Source of the DNA: Erysipelotrichaceae bacterium
GTDB taxonomy: Bacteria; Bacillota_I; Bacilli_A; Erysipelotrichales; Erysipelotrichaceae
Direction: 5' to 3'
Assembly (NCBI GenBank): GCA_022772735.1
Contig: JALEZD010000018.1
Span: 186,001 to 250,000, forward strand
DNA length: 64,000 nt
Within the stretch, counting starts at the first letter, position 1. The number at the start of each line of letters is the position of its first letter. The notes beneath the pieces are model-generated. The model did not search any database. It saw only the letters and a program-made list of their open reading frames with translations, and had not been told where the DNA came from. A program made the translations under genes and the position numbers. This document shows, piece by piece, positions 9,522 through 19,825 of this stretch.

Positions 9522-9550
9522 AAAATAACACTAATAAATAATTTTGTAAA
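9522..9550 (-). promoter_or_regulatory. malE operon promoter
   Basis: TTTACA (9545-9550), 17-bp spacer, TATTTT (9522-9527), read on the minus strand. The operator follows directly downstream. Confidence 0.65.
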
Positions 9551-9557
9551 GCAAAAA

Positions 9558-9571
9558 AGTAAGCGTTTGCA
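9558..9571. promoter_or_regulatory. cre-like CcpA site upstream of malE
   Basis: AGTAAGCGTTTGCA matches the cre consensus TGWAANCGNTNWCA at all but two positions and sits 7 bp upstream of the -35. The same bases can fold on the minus strand as TAAGTG/CGCTTA followed by CTTTTTT. A weak terminator for the glucosidase gene is therefore an alternative or additional role. Confidence 0.55.
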
Positions 9572-9593
9572 CTTATTAAAAATTAAAAAGTGT

Positions 9594-11279
9594 TTAAAAC
9601 CCTTTTATTTCAAGGAAAAAACACTCATATGGTCTTAATAAAATTTTTTTATTTTTTATATTTATGTCTTTATAATTATGTAAAATAATATCATTTTCTT
9701 GTATATAGTTATCAAACTCAACAATATAATCTCTAAAATTTGCAATTACCATAATTTTTTTATCAAAAGTTTTTGTATATGCAAAAACATCCTCATTGTC
9801 TAAATCAATAAATTCTAATTTACCTAATGTAGCTTCATTTTTATATTTAGTATTTCTTAAAAATATCATTTTTTTATAAAAATTTAAAATTGAATCATCG
9901 TCTTTTAATTCATTTTCAACATTAACAATTTTATAATTATCATTAACTTTAAAAACACTTTCAGAGTTTGTAAAACCACCATTTTCACTGTCGTTCCACT
10001 GCATCATCGTTCTTGCATTATCTCTAGATGTTCTATTCAAGAATCTAAGTATTACTTCTTTATCGTATTTACTTTTATACTCTTCAATAAAATTTTTCGC
10101 ATGAACATCATTAAACATATCAAAATCACTATAATTAACATTTGACATGCCTATCTCCTCACCTTGATATATAAATGGTGTCCCATATAAAAACAACAAT
10201 GTTAAACCAAGCATTTTACCTGACTCATTTCTATAGTTTATATTTCCATATTGAGATATAACTCTTGGATGATCATGATTTAACCAATATATTGGCATCC
10301 ACGCTTTATTAAAAATTCCATCATACCATTTCTTAAATAACAATTTTAAATTTTTTACATTTGTCTTAATTTCAGAATCAGCTTTATCAATTGAGCCATA
10401 TGCACCATTTTCCCAACAAGTATCAAAATTAAATACCATATTAAAATATCCGTTGTTGTAATCAACATATTTAAGTGCATCTTCAACACTTGCACATCCA
10501 CCAACTTCACCAATACTCATACAGTTGTATTTAGATAATACTTCTTCTTTAAATTCCTTTAAATAATCAAAAAGTTCATCTCTATTTGAAAACTTACTCG
10601 TATCCAAAACCAACTTTTCATCTAGTGGATAAGCATCTTTAAAACTTGTATCTTTAGCCAAATGTGCAATCGCATCCATTCTAAATCCATCAACTCCAAG
10701 ATCAAGCCAAAATCTTGCGACTGCATACATCTCTTCTCTTAAATCTTTATTATCCCAGTTTAAATCAGGCATCTTTTTAGAAAATATATGAAAATAATAT
10801 TTATCAATTTTTTCAACATATTCCCAAACACTTTCTTCAAAAAAACCTTTCCAGTTATTTGGCGGATATTTTATTCCATCTATAACTTTTGGCTCTTTAA
10901 AAATATAATAGTCTTTATATTTACTATTTACATTTTCACATGCATCAATAAACCATTCATGTTTATCAGATGTATGATTTAAAACTAAATCAAAAATAAC
11001 TTTAATTTCTCTTTTTTTACATTCTTTAAGCAACAATTTAACATCTTCTAATGTTCCATATTTTTCATCTATCTCATAAAAGTTACTTATATCATATCCA
11101 TTATCTACTTTTGGTGATTTATAAATTGGACCTATCCAAATCAAGCCAATTCCCAACTCTTTTAGATAATCTAATTTGTCAATTATTCCGACAATATCTC
11201 CAAAACCATCATTATTACCGTCTTTAAAAGTTGAGGGATAAATTTGATAACCAACTACATCTTTATACCAATTTTTCAT
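9594..11279 (-). CDS. malL: Oligo-1,6-glucosidase family GH13 enzyme
   Basis: A 561-residue cytoplasmic GH13 alpha-glucosidase with no signal peptide. The start MKNWYKDVVGYQIYPSTF at 11277-11279 fits the family and has AGGAGA upstream; the longer in-frame extension would run into the divergent regulator gene. Motifs are DLVLNHTSDKHEWF, GFRMDAIAH (nucleophile), SIGEVGG (acid/base), and NHDHPR (third acid). Length and motifs fit oligo-1,6-glucosidase or dextran glucosidase; trehalose-6-phosphate hydrolase is a close alternative. Its position beside malE and the LacI gene favours clearing of isomaltose-type branches from imported dextrins. Confidence 0.87.
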   Translation of the reverse strand: MKNWYKDVVGYQIYPSTFKDGNNDGFGDIVGIIDKLDYLKELGIGLIWIGPIYKSPKVDNGYDISNFYEIDEKYGTLEDVKLLLKECKKREIKVIFDLVLNHTSDKHEWFIDACENVNSKYKDYYIFKEPKVIDGIKYPPNNWKGFFEESVWEYVEKIDKYYFHIFSKKMPDLNWDNKDLREEMYAVARFWLDLGVDGFRMDAIAHLAKDTSFKDAYPLDEKLVLDTSKFSNRDELFDYLKEFKEEVLSKYNCMSIGEVGGCASVEDALKYVDYNNGYFNMVFNFDTCWENGAYGSIDKADSEIKTNVKNLKLLFKKWYDGIFNKAWMPIYWLNHDHPRVISQYGNINYRNESGKMLGLTLLFLYGTPFIYQGEEIGMSNVNYSDFDMFNDVHAKNFIEEYKSKYDKEVILRFLNRTSRDNARTMMQWNDSENGGFTNSESVFKVNDNYKIVNVENELKDDDSILNFYKKMIFLRNTKYKNEATLGKLEFIDLDNEDVFAYTKTFDKKIMVIANFRDYIVEFDNYIQENDIILHNYKDINIKNKKILLRPYECFFLEIKGF

Positions 11280-11299
11280 AAAATCTCCTATTTTTATTG

Positions 11300-11305
11300 T
11301 ATAAT
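11300..11305 (+). promoter_or_regulatory. -10 box for the LacI-type regulator
   Basis: A perfect TATAAT in the 46-bp divergent gap between the glucosidase and the regulator; no good -35 is visible at 17 bp. The gap contains no copy of the GGAAAACGTTTTCC operator. Confidence 0.45.
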
Positions 11306-11325
11306 TACAAAATGGGGGTACGTAT

Positions 11326-12318
11326 ATGGTAACTACAATTAATGATGTCGCAAAAAAAGCTGGTGTAACCATTGGTACCGTCAGCAAAGTATTAAATAAC
11401 TATTCTAATGTTTCAAAAGAAACAAAACAAAAAGTTTTAGATGCTGTAAGAGAATTAAACTACATTCCAAACACAATAGCAAGTGCTCTTTCTAGCAAAT
11501 CTAGTAATAGAGTTGCAGTTTATATTTATATTAACGATCAAAGACAAGCAATTGATGAAATTAATATGCAATATCTACAAGGGGCATTTTCAATTGCCAA
11601 TGAAGTAGGACTTAATATAATTACCGTATTCAATCACACTGTAAACAATATGGATGCGGATGAATTAATTCAATATTTAAAATCACAAGGAATTATTGGA
11701 TTATTAGTTTTTGGTTTAAACAAAGAAGATAAAATAATTCATGAAATTATTAAAAGAGAAATATTTTATAGTGTTGTTGTGGATGCTCCAATATTCAACA
11801 AAAAAACAACCTCTGTTTCCGTAGATCATTTTAATGGTCAATATGAAGTCGCAAGAAGAATTATTGAAAACAACAACATAAAAAACATTTTATATCTTGC
11901 AGGTAAATTAAATGGTTATGTTACAGATCAAAGATTAGAAGGAATAAAAAAACTCCAAAAAGATTTCAATTTAAATTTAACAATAAAATTTTGTGACTTC
12001 TCTGAAAAAAAAGCTTATGAAGAGACTTTAAACAATCAATCAGAACATGATGCAATAGTTTGTGCAAGTGATTTAATGGCAATTGGTGCTAAACATGCTC
12101 TACAATTTCTAAAAGTTGATAAAACAGTTTGTGGATATGATGGTATTACTCTTTTAGGGTATGCTGGAGAAAGTATATTGACTTGTAAACAAAATTTTTA
12201 TGCAATAGCTCAAACTGCTGTATTAGAAATGAAAAAATTAATGAATTTAAATGAAGGAACTCAAGTACTTTTAGGATATGAGATTTTAAAAATAACTTAT
12301 GATAAAGTTATTTTCTAA
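11326..12318 (+). CDS. malR: LacI-family transcriptional regulator (MalR-like)
   Basis: A 330-residue repressor. Residues 1-60 form the LacI helix-turn-helix and hinge: [20 protein letters not shown], then [16 protein letters not shown]. The rest is a periplasmic-binding-protein-like effector domain ([26 protein letters not shown]). The ATG has a GGGGG site 6 bp upstream. It is one of the few plus-strand genes, between the glucosidase and the phosphorylase. The two identical palindromes at the malE and phosphorylase promoters are its likely operators, with maltose or maltodextrin as inducer (inference). Confidence 0.88.
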   Translation: MVTTINDVAKKAGVTIGTVSKVLNNYSNVSKETKQKVLDAVRELNYIPNTIASALSSKSSNRVAVYIYINDQRQAIDEINMQYLQGAFSIANEVGLNIITVFNHTVNNMDADELIQYLKSQGIIGLLVFGLNKEDKIIHEIIKREIFYSVVVDAPIFNKKTTSVSVDHFNGQYEVARRIIENNNIKNILYLAGKLNGYVTDQRLEGIKKLQKDFNLNLTIKFCDFSEKKAYEETLNNQSEHDAIVCASDLMAIGAKHALQFLKVDKTVCGYDGITLLGYAGESILTCKQNFYAIAQTAVLEMKKLMNLNEGTQVLLGYEILKITYDKVIF

Positions 12319-12334
12319 ATCTTTTTTTATGCAC

Positions 12335-12363
12335 TTGTGGAAAACGTTTTCCTATGTTAACAT
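12335..12363 (+). promoter_or_regulatory. Maltodextrin phosphorylase promoter with embedded operator
   Basis: TTGTGG (12335-12340), 17-bp spacer, TAACAT (12358-12363). The operator GGAAAACGTTTTCC at 12339-12352 fills most of the spacer, so a bound repressor would block RNA polymerase directly. Confidence 0.75.
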
Positions 12364-12388
12364 ATTGACTTGTAAGGGAGAAAAACTT

Positions 12389-14653
12389 ATGAATTTAGAA
12401 AATCAATTAAAGAAAATTCTTGATAAAAAAATTAAAGATGCTTCTAATGAAGAACTTTATATTGCAACTTTGAAATTATGCAAAGAATTGTCTAATAAAA
12501 AACCTACAAATTCAAAAGATGAAAAAAAACTATACTATATTTCTGCTGAATTCCTAATTGGAAAATTACTTTCAAATAACTTAATTAATCTTGGTATATA
12601 CAAAGAATTAAAAGAAATTTTAGAAAAAAACAATAAAAATATTGTTGAAATTGAAGAAATTGAAAATGAGCCATCACTAGGAAATGGTGGACTTGGAAGA
12701 CTTGCAGCTTGTTTTTTAGATTCAATCGCAACACTTGGATTAAATGGTGATGGTATTGGTTTAAATTATCACTTTGGATTATTCAAGCAAACATTTAAAA
12801 ATAACAAACAAACTGAAGAAAAAAATGACTGGATTTCATCTGATTCTTGGTTAAACAAAACTGAAACATCATTTAAAGTTGATTTTAAAAACTTAAGTGT
12901 TACATCAAAACTATATGATATTGATGTTATTGGTTATAACAACAATGTAAATAAATTACATTTATTTGACATTGAAAGTGTTGATGAAAAATTAGTAAAA
13001 AAAGGAATTAGCTTTAATCAAACTGACATAAAAAAAGGATTAACACTATTTTTATACCCTGATGATTCTACAAAAGAAGGTCAACTTTTAAGAATATATC
13101 AACAGTATTTTATGGTATCTAGTGGTGCACAGTTAATCATTAAAGAAGAAAAAGAAAAAGGACATGATTTAAGAAATTTAGATAAACATGTTGCAATACA
13201 AATAAATGATACACACCCAACAATGGTAATACCTGAGCTAATAAGATTACTTTCTCTTGAAGGAATAGAAATGAAAGAAGCAATAAGAATTGTAACTAAT
13301 ACTTGTGCATATACAAATCACACTATTCTTTCAGAAGCACTTGAAAAATGGCCATATGAATACCTAAATGAAGTTGTTCCACAATTAATGCCAATTATTG
13401 AAGCTCTAGATGCTATTGTAAATGTAAAATATCCAAATAAAGAACTAGCAATTATTGATGAAAATAAAAGAGTACATATGGCTAGAATAGATATGCATTT
13501 CTCTCATTCAATAAATGGAGTTGCAGCTCTTCATACAGAAATATTAAAAAATGAAGAATTAAAACCTTTCTATGAAATATATCCTGAAAAATTTAACAAT
13601 AAAACAAACGGAATAACATTTAGAAGATGGTTGATGCACGCAAATTATGAATTAAGTGATTGGCTAGATAGCATGATTGGAGATTCTTGGAAGAAAAATG
13701 CATTTGATCTAGAAAAACTATTGTATTTCTATAATGATGAAGGTGCATTAAACGCAATTGAGCAAATAAAACTTAACAATAAAGTTAAATTAGCCAACTA
13801 TATCAAAGAACATGAAAATATTGATATTGATCCTAATTCTGTTTTCTTAATTCAAATAAAAAGACTACATGAATATAAAAGACAACAAATGAATGCATTA
13901 TATGTAATACACAAATATTTAGATATTAAATCTGGTAACATCCCTCAAAGACCAATAACATGTATATTTGGCGCAAAAGCTGCACCAGCATATACTATGG
14001 CAAAAAATATAATTCACCTATTATTGTGTTTACAAGATTTAATTAAAAATGATCCAATTGTTTCAAAACATTTAAAATTAGTAATGGTAACAAATTATAA
14101 TGTTACATATGCAGAAAAATTAATACCTGCATGCGATATTTCAGAACAAATTTCACTAGCTTCAAAAGAAGCAAGTGGTACAGGAAATATGAAGTTCATG
14201 TTAAATGGTGCTGTAACACTTGGTACAGAAGATGGTGCAAATGTAGAAATACATCAACTTGTTGGAGATGATAATATATTCATATTTGGTCAATCAAGTG
14301 ATGAAATAATTGAACACTACAACAAACATGATTATATTTCTAGACATTACTATGAAAAAGATGAAATCAAAAAACTAGTAGACTTTATTGTTAGTGATGA
14401 TGTAAGTAAATATGGAGATATAAATTTACTTAATGACTTAAGAAATGAATTAATCAATAAAGACTGGTTTATGACTTTGTTAGACTTACAAGATTACATA
14501 AACACAAAAGAATATGCACTTAAAGTTTATGAAGATAGAGAAAGATGGAAAAGAATGGCATTAGTTAATATTGCTAAAGCTGGATACTTCAGTAGCGATA
14601 GAACTATTGCAGAATATAACCACGATATTTGGAAATTGCCTGTAAAAAACTAA
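12389..14653 (+). CDS. malP: Maltodextrin/glycogen phosphorylase
   Basis: A 754-residue PLP-dependent GT35 phosphorylase that releases glucose-1-phosphate from alpha-1,4-glucan ends. I start it at [11 protein letters not shown] (12389), which has AAGGGAG upstream; an in-frame extension from 12299 overlaps the regulator gene and passes through the operator. Signature motifs are [16 protein letters not shown], the [12 protein letters not shown] block, [12 protein letters not shown] and [15 protein letters not shown] next to the PLP lysine. It is shorter than the second phosphorylase in this window (796 aa). Its control by the maltodextrin operator suggests imported maltodextrins, not stored glycogen, as the main substrate. 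Confidence 0.93.
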   Translation: MNLENQLKKILDKKIKDASNEELYIATLKLCKELSNKKPTNSKDEKKLYYISAEFLIGKLLSNNLINLGIYKELKEILEKNNKNIVEIEEIENEPSLGNGGLGRLAACFLDSIATLGLNGDGIGLNYHFGLFKQTFKNNKQTEEKNDWISSDSWLNKTETSFKVDFKNLSVTSKLYDIDVIGYNNNVNKLHLFDIESVDEKLVKKGISFNQTDIKKGLTLFLYPDDSTKEGQLLRIYQQYFMVSSGAQLIIKEEKEKGHDLRNLDKHVAIQINDTHPTMVIPELIRLLSLEGIEMKEAIRIVTNTCAYTNHTILSEALEKWPYEYLNEVVPQLMPIIEALDAIVNVKYPNKELAIIDENKRVHMARIDMHFSHSINGVAALHTEILKNEELKPFYEIYPEKFNNKTNGITFRRWLMHANYELSDWLDSMIGDSWKKNAFDLEKLLYFYNDEGALNAIEQIKLNNKVKLANYIKEHENIDIDPNSVFLIQIKRLHEYKRQQMNALYVIHKYLDIKSGNIPQRPITCIFGAKAAPAYTMAKNIIHLLLCLQDLIKNDPIVSKHLKLVMVTNYNVTYAEKLIPACDISEQISLASKEASGTGNMKFMLNGAVTLGTEDGANVEIHQLVGDDNIFIFGQSSDEIIEHYNKHDYISRHYYEKDEIKKLVDFIVSDDVSKYGDINLLNDLRNELINKDWFMTLLDLQDYINTKEYALKVYEDRERWKRMALVNIAKAGYFSSDRTIAEYNHDIWKLPVKN

Positions 14654-14684
14654 AAGATGAAACTTTTTTAAAGTTTCATCTTTT
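14652..14684. terminator. Bidirectional terminator between malP and the IclR gene
   Basis: A 15-bp perfect inverted repeat (AAAAGATGAAACTTT and its complement) with a 3-base loop, with A/T runs on both sides, between convergent genes. It touches both stop codons. Confidence 0.9.
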
Positions 14685-15430
14685 TAATTTGTTTTATTAC
14701 CTGAAATTTCATTGCTTATTTTTTTTGCATACTCTTTTAATAAATTAATATTTTCCTCTGTTAGAAAATTTTCTTTTTTAAGTGCAGTGAACGAAATAGA
14801 GCCTACAACATTATCATTACAATCAAATATTGGACAAGCAACACCTTGAACACCAACTTGCAGTTCTTCATCACTTTTTGCAAACCCATTTATTTTAACT
14901 AATTTTAACTCTTCAACAAATTCATCAAAATTTGTGACTGTATGCTCTGTAAGTTTTTCACTATTTCTTTGATATATTTCTTTAACCCTTTCAAAAGGAG
15001 TATACGCAAGTATACATTTACCAGCAGAGGTTGCATGCGGTGGCATTGCAACACCTGTTCTAACCCAAAACATAGAAGTTTCAAGTGTATTAATAAAATG
15101 TATACAAATTACATTATCACTTTCCAAAACACACAATGTAACAGTTTTATTTATAATCTTAGAAAGTTCTCTCATAAATGGATCAGAAGCAACAGTAAAA
15201 TTATTAACTTTTGAAACATTCCTTGTAAGAGTTAAAAGCTTATAGCCTAATCTATATTTTTTAGTATCTACAGCTTGAATTACAAAACTGTTATCTTTTA
15301 AACTAGTTAAAATTCTATGTGCAGCACTGTTTGAAATATCTGCTTTAACCGCTATCTCACTTAAAGATAAACCTTCAGCTTCATTACTTAAAATTGTTAG
15401 AATTGAAAGTGCTCTATCAATTAACTGCAA
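14684..15430 (-). CDS. IclR-family regulator of the nucleoside operon
   Basis: A 248-residue regulator. The N-terminal winged helix reads LIDRALSILTILSNEAEGLS then SEIAVKADISNSAAHRILTS. The C-terminal effector domain contains AMPPHATSAGKCILAYTPFE and GVQGVACPIFD, both typical of IclR. The start codon is TTG (15428-15430): the codon before it is a stop, and GGTGGG lies upstream. It is the last gene of the BMP-ABC-uridine phosphorylase operon, 6 bases after the phosphorylase stop. Autogenous control of that operon through the twin repeats at 20977-21008 is inferred. The ligand is unknown, perhaps a nucleoside or ribose phosphate. Confidence 0.87.
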   Translation of the reverse strand: MQLIDRALSILTILSNEAEGLSLSEIAVKADISNSAAHRILTSLKDNSFVIQAVDTKKYRLGYKLLTLTRNVSKVNNFTVASDPFMRELSKIINKTVTLCVLESDNVICIHFINTLETSMFWVRTGVAMPPHATSAGKCILAYTPFERVKEIYQRNSEKLTEHTVTNFDEFVEELKLVKINGFAKSDEELQVGVQGVACPIFDCNDNVVGSISFTALKKENFLTEENINLLKEYAKKISNEISGNKTN

Positions 15431-15436
15431 TCACCA

Positions 15437-16219
15437 TCACCCACCTAAATACTTATTATTAAATTCAACACATGCATCTAAAACAATTTTACACATGTTA
15501 AGTTGTGCTTGTTCAAAATCATACAACCATTCGTTAGTAATTCTATTCGCATGTACTGCACAAATACATCCAGAATAAACATCAAATAAACTACTCAATG
15601 TCAAAATTGTTTCAGATTCCATTTCCATGTTTATTATATTTAAATTTCTATATTTTTCAATTAAATTATCATCATAAAACTTTTTATTAATCGCATTTCT
15701 TCCTTGACCTGCAAAAAATGAACCAACTGAAGCACTTATACCCTTATGATAACCTACATTATTATTTTTACATGCATTTATTAAACTTTCAACGATTTCA
15801 AATGAAGCTATTGCTGGATATGTCTCAGGTGCATAAAATTTGCTGGCACCACCTTCTCTCATAGAACCTGTAGTAATTATCATTTCACCACAGTTTATTT
15901 CTTCTTTTAACACTCCACTTCCACCAATTCTGATTAAAGCCTTTGCACCAAGTTCAATAAGTTCAACAACTGCAATCTCGGTTGAAGGAGCTCCAATACC
16001 AGTTGAACAAATTGTGATTTCAACACCTTTGTATTTTCCCTTTGCTACTTTGTATTCTCTATTACACGCAAGAACTTCAAAATCTTCTAATAGATTTCTA
16101 AATTTTTCAACTCTACCAGGATCCCCAGGTAAAAGAACTATATCAGAAATATCACCTTTTTTAAGCAATAGATGTGGGACTTTTCCATCAAATTTTGGAT
16201 TATCTGCATTAACTTTCAT
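15437..16219 (-). CDS. udp: Uridine phosphorylase-type nucleoside phosphorylase
   Basis: A 260-residue NP-I family phosphorylase. LLPGDPGRVEKF is the phosphate-binding start. ALIRIGGSGVL and TTGSMREGGASKFYAPETYP resemble uridine phosphorylase more than purine nucleoside phosphorylase (DeoD), and MEMESETILTL is the nucleoside/ribose-binding block. It splits imported nucleosides to base plus (deoxy)ribose-1-phosphate. It stands directly behind the nucleoside permeases, which supports salvage of imported nucleosides. Exact base preference cannot be read from the sequence. Confidence 0.88.
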   Translation of the reverse strand: MKVNADNPKFDGKVPHLLLKKGDISDIVLLPGDPGRVEKFRNLLEDFEVLACNREYKVAKGKYKGVEITICSTGIGAPSTEIAVVELIELGAKALIRIGGSGVLKEEINCGEMIITTGSMREGGASKFYAPETYPAIASFEIVESLINACKNNNVGYHKGISASVGSFFAGQGRNAINKKFYDDNLIEKYRNLNIINMEMESETILTLSSLFDVYSGCICAVHANRITNEWLYDFEQAQLNMCKIVLDACVEFNNKYLGG

Positions 16220-16221
16220 TT

Positions 16222-17142
16222 TTAATTCTCCTTCTTAATTCTTTTTTCTTTGTATTTATTACTCATCCCAATAACCAATAAACCAATTAAAGTAATTAAA
16301 TAAGGCATCATAGATGCAAATTGAGAAGGCAATCTAAATGATTGTGCAGTATTTCCTAAAGCCATGGAAATACCAAAGATGATTGTATAAACAGTAGTCC
16401 AAATTGGATTACCTAAACCTAAATTTTGTGCTGCAATACCGATAAATCCTCTTCCAGCAGTCATATTCACTGTAAAATATGGAAGATATGCCATAGACAT
16501 AAATAACCCTCCAAATGCAGCAATAACACCACTAATAAGTATTGCGATAAATTTTGTTTTATTAACATTTATTCCAACAGCCATTGCAGAATCTGGATTT
16601 TCACCCACTGCTCTAATTCTCAAGCCAAGAGTAGTTTTATAAATCAAAAACCAAGCAAATAATACTGACAAAAACGCAAGATACGATAATATATTATGTC
16701 CAGATAACAATTTTCCAATAAAAGGAATATCTTTTATTATAAATAGTTCTACATTTGGAAAACGTAAACTATTTAGTGATGATGTATCAAGTTTCATTCC
16801 AGTAATTAAATAAATAATGTAAACTGTTCCACCAGTACCCAAAGTATTTAAGGCTAAACCTGCAAGTAATGGTTTTGTATTCAAATATAAAACAAAATAT
16901 GCAAATATTGAAGAAATAATTAAACCACAAAATATACCTGTAAACATTCCTACAAATAAATTTTGAGTAAGAGCACTTCCGATTACCCCACCAAGTGCAG
17001 AAAATAACATTACTGATTCATATGCAATACACAATACATTTGCTTTTGCACCGATAATTGCTGCCATCGCAACAAATATAAGTGGTGTACTCATTCTAAT
17101 AATCGCAAAGAAGAAGTCATAAGTTAAAATATAATCTAACAT
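16222..17142 (-). CDS. Nucleoside ABC transporter permease (NupQ-like)
   Basis: A 306-residue membrane protein of the BPD_transp_2 family (RbsC/NupQ type) with about nine hydrophobic segments. The motif GLRIRAVGENPDSAMAVGIN is the characteristic cytoplasmic loop, followed by GRGFIGIAAQNLGLGNP. It is the second of two permeases and lies one base from its partner. Both form the channel of a BMP-type nucleoside importer. Confidence 0.9.
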   Translation of the reverse strand: MLDYILTYDFFFAIIRMSTPLIFVAMAAIIGAKANVLCIAYESVMLFSALGGVIGSALTQNLFVGMFTGIFCGLIISSIFAYFVLYLNTKPLLAGLALNTLGTGGTVYIIYLITGMKLDTSSLNSLRFPNVELFIIKDIPFIGKLLSGHNILSYLAFLSVLFAWFLIYKTTLGLRIRAVGENPDSAMAVGINVNKTKFIAILISGVIAAFGGLFMSMAYLPYFTVNMTAGRGFIGIAAQNLGLGNPIWTTVYTIIFGISMALGNTAQSFRLPSQFASMMPYLITLIGLLVIGMSNKYKEKRIKKEN

Positions 17143-17143
17143 A

Positions 17144-18223
17144 TTATTTTACCTCCTCTAATTTTAAATTGTTTTTTGATGCTTCAACAATTTTTTTATG
17201 TTCTAATCCTGCAAGAAGCCTTTCTGCAGCGATAAATATTATTATTACTGCTTGAATAATACTTACAATTTCAATAGGAATACTTGAAGTCAAATTTAAA
17301 GAATCTGCAGCTGTTTTTATATATGCAAGAAATAATGCTGCAAAAGGAACACTTTTAGGATTATTTCTACAAAAAACTGCAATCATTATTCCATCCCATC
17401 CATGATTTGTAAAACCTGGATAAACGAATCTATTATAGTTTCCTAATATTTCAACACTACCTCCAATACCAGCAATTCCACCAGCTAAAAGAGAAGTTAA
17501 AATTATTACTTTATCTGTTTTTATACCTGATAATTTCGCAAACTTTGCATTTTGTCCAACAGTTCTTATTTCATATCCAAAAGGAGTTTTGAAAAGTAAT
17601 ACTACTCCAATAATTACAACCAATATACCTATAATAAGTCCTAAATGAATTCTTTCTTCATTAAACAATTTTGGTAAAATTGCATTTAAACTAAATGGTA
17701 AAGATGCCTCAAAACCTGCTTTACCATCTCTTAGTGGATTAAGAATTATATATAATCCACCATATAAAGCAACATAGTTAATCATTAAAGATGACACAAT
17801 CGTTACAACATCATATTTTACATGCATTATTCCTGGAATACCCATAACAATACTTCCAACAATAAAACCTGCAAGTAAACAAAGGGGTATATGAATTATT
17901 GGAGGTATATTTGGAATAATCGCAACACATGTTGCTGCAATACACCCTGAGAAAAACGCACCTTCAGCTGCTATATTAATTTGCCCAGCAGAATATATAA
18001 GCGAAACTGCAACTCCTGTAAATAAAAGAGGAATTGTTTTTGAAATTACTGTAATAATCCTACTTGTATTTTTAAGTGGACCAAAAAGCAATGTACTAAA
18101 ATCCTTAAATGGATTATCACTTACTGTATAAATCAATATAAATGCAATAATAAGTGCTAAAGATATTGAAAATACTGTTCTTAAAATACTAAATTGTTTT
18201 TCAATTTTACTAGATTTTAACAA
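17144..18223 (-). CDS. Nucleoside ABC transporter permease (NupP-like)
   Basis: A 359-residue permease, also BPD_transp_2 type, with GYEIRTVGQNAKFAKLSGIK as the conserved loop and about nine to ten membrane spans. The start is a TTG (18221-18223) with GGGGGT 8 bp upstream. It overlaps the end of the ATPase gene by 7 bases, so translation is coupled. The order ATPase, larger permease, smaller permease is the standard arrangement for BMP-family importers. Confidence 0.9.
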   Translation of the reverse strand: MLKSSKIEKQFSILRTVFSISLALIIAFILIYTVSDNPFKDFSTLLFGPLKNTSRIITVISKTIPLLFTGVAVSLIYSAGQINIAAEGAFFSGCIAATCVAIIPNIPPIIHIPLCLLAGFIVGSIVMGIPGIMHVKYDVVTIVSSLMINYVALYGGLYIILNPLRDGKAGFEASLPFSLNAILPKLFNEERIHLGLIIGILVVIIGVVLLFKTPFGYEIRTVGQNAKFAKLSGIKTDKVIILTSLLAGGIAGIGGSVEILGNYNRFVYPGFTNHGWDGIMIAVFCRNNPKSVPFAALFLAYIKTAADSLNLTSSIPIEIVSIIQAVIIIFIAAERLLAGLEHKKIVEASKNNLKLEEVK

Positions 18224-19800
18224 TGTAATACACCCCCAATTTCTTCATCACTTTGTTTTTTAATTCCTAACATATATTCTCCAAGCATTGTTTCTGTTAA
18301 ATTTGTTGTACTTTCAAAATATGCAACAATATTACCTTCATACATAACAATAATGCTATCACTCAAACTAATTAATTCAGTTAAATCTGCAGAAAATAGA
18401 AGTGTTGCTGTACCATTATCACGCAAATTAAGCATTTTTCGTCTTATTAAATCTGCTGCCCCGATATCTATACCTCTTGTTGGATGTGAAGCAATTAAAA
18501 GTTTAGGGTTATTGCTAAACTCTCTTGCTGCAACAACTTTTTGAATATTTCCTCCAGATAATGTTTTAATATCTGCACTTGCTCCATCACATTTAACAGA
18601 ATATTCTTTTATCAAATTTTCACTATCTTTTCTAACTTTTTTCCAATCTATTAGTCCCTTATCACAATATTCTTGTTTATAATATCTATCTGAAACTATA
18701 TTTTGTTCAATGCTCATTGTTTTACAAGCACCATAAATCATTCTATCTTCATGAACTATTGATACACCTTTTTCTCTTAATGTACGTATATCAAAATTTA
18801 TTGATGATTCTCCATTTATTTTTATATCGCCACCACTTTGTTTTAAAATACCTGCGATTACATTGGCAAGTTCTGATTGACCATTACCTTCAACCCCTGC
18901 AACACCAAGTATCTCTCCACCACAAACATCAAAATTTAAATTATGAAAATCATATAATCCAAATTTATTTTTATAACTTAAATTTCGAACAGACAACACA
19001 ACATCATTTATTTTTTTATCATTTTTAACAATGTTTAATTCCACATCTTTTCCGACAATCAACTTAGAAATATCATCTTCACTTAAATCTTTAACATCAG
19101 TTGTGATTTTAGATTCTCCTGATCTTAAAACAGTTATTCTATCGCAAATTTCTTTAACTTCATTTAATTTATGCGATATAAATACTATTGAAAATCCTTT
19201 GTTTTTTAATTCTTTTAACTGTTTAAAAAGCTCTTCTGTTTCTTGAGGTGTTAAAACTGCAGTTGGCTCATCAAGTAGTAATACTTTTGCACCATGAAGA
19301 AGCATTTTTAATATTTCAACTCTTTGTTTATACCCAATAGATAAATCTCTCACCAAAACATTTGGATCAACCTTAAGATTATAAAGTTTTGAAACCTCTT
19401 CGGTCATTTTTATTGCTTCTTTTTTATCGTATAAAATCCCTTTTTTAGGTTCTTTGCCTAAAACCATATTTTCTGCAACACTCAATGATTCAACAAGCAT
19501 AAAATGTTGATGAACCATTCCAATTCCTTTTTCAAGTGCTACCAATGGATTTTTAATTTGAAGGGGTTGGTTACAATAAAGTATTTCTCCATCATCTAAA
19601 TTTTCTTGACCAAATAAAACTTTCATTAATGTAGTTTTACCTGCACCATTTTCTCCAACCAAACCATGAATTTCACCTTTTTTAATACTAAAATTTACAT
19701 TTTTATTCGCAACAAATCCATTGCTATAAATCTTAGTAATATTTTTCATTACAAGTAAATCTTCACCTATTTGAATTTTATCAATTTCAAAATTACTCAT
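18217..19800 (-). CDS. Nucleoside ABC transporter ATPase, tandem domains (NupO-like)
   Basis: A 527-residue ATPase with two nucleotide-binding domains, as in sugar/nucleoside importers. In domain 1: Walker A GENGAGKTTL, the ABC signature as a degenerate DLSIGYKQRVEIL, and Walker B VLLLDEPTAVLTPQE. In domain 2: GVEGNGQSEL replaces a normal Walker A, as is usual for this family, and KTLSGGNIQKVVAAREF is the signature. It starts 25 bases after the BMP gene, with GAGG upstream of the ATG. Confidence 0.93.
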   Translation of the reverse strand: MSNFEIDKIQIGEDLLVMKNITKIYSNGFVANKNVNFSIKKGEIHGLVGENGAGKTTLMKVLFGQENLDDGEILYCNQPLQIKNPLVALEKGIGMVHQHFMLVESLSVAENMVLGKEPKKGILYDKKEAIKMTEEVSKLYNLKVDPNVLVRDLSIGYKQRVEILKMLLHGAKVLLLDEPTAVLTPQETEELFKQLKELKNKGFSIVFISHKLNEVKEICDRITVLRSGESKITTDVKDLSEDDISKLIVGKDVELNIVKNDKKINDVVLSVRNLSYKNKFGLYDFHNLNFDVCGGEILGVAGVEGNGQSELANVIAGILKQSGGDIKINGESSINFDIRTLREKGVSIVHEDRMIYGACKTMSIEQNIVSDRYYKQEYCDKGLIDWKKVRKDSENLIKEYSVKCDGASADIKTLSGGNIQKVVAAREFSNNPKLLIASHPTRGIDIGAADLIRRKMLNLRDNGTATLLFSADLTELISLSDSIIVMYEGNIVAYFESTTNLTETMLGEYMLGIKKQSDEEIGGVLHC

Positions 19801-19825
19801 TATAACCTCACCCCTAAAATTCTAA

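Noticed and set aside
11280-11387. N-terminal extension of the oligo-1,6-glucosidase
   Set aside because: It would run into the divergent malR coding region and precedes the family-typical start.
12299-12388. N-terminal extension of the maltodextrin phosphorylase
   Set aside because: It overlaps the end of malR and passes through the operator and promoter. The ATG at 12389 has a good ribosome site.
15840-16238. Open frame of about 130 codons on the plus strand opposite the uridine phosphorylase
   Set aside because: It is antisense to a conserved, full-length gene, has no ribosome site and has no family motif. The same holds for 29627-30031 opposite ung and 1667-2035 opposite the CcdA-TlpA gene.
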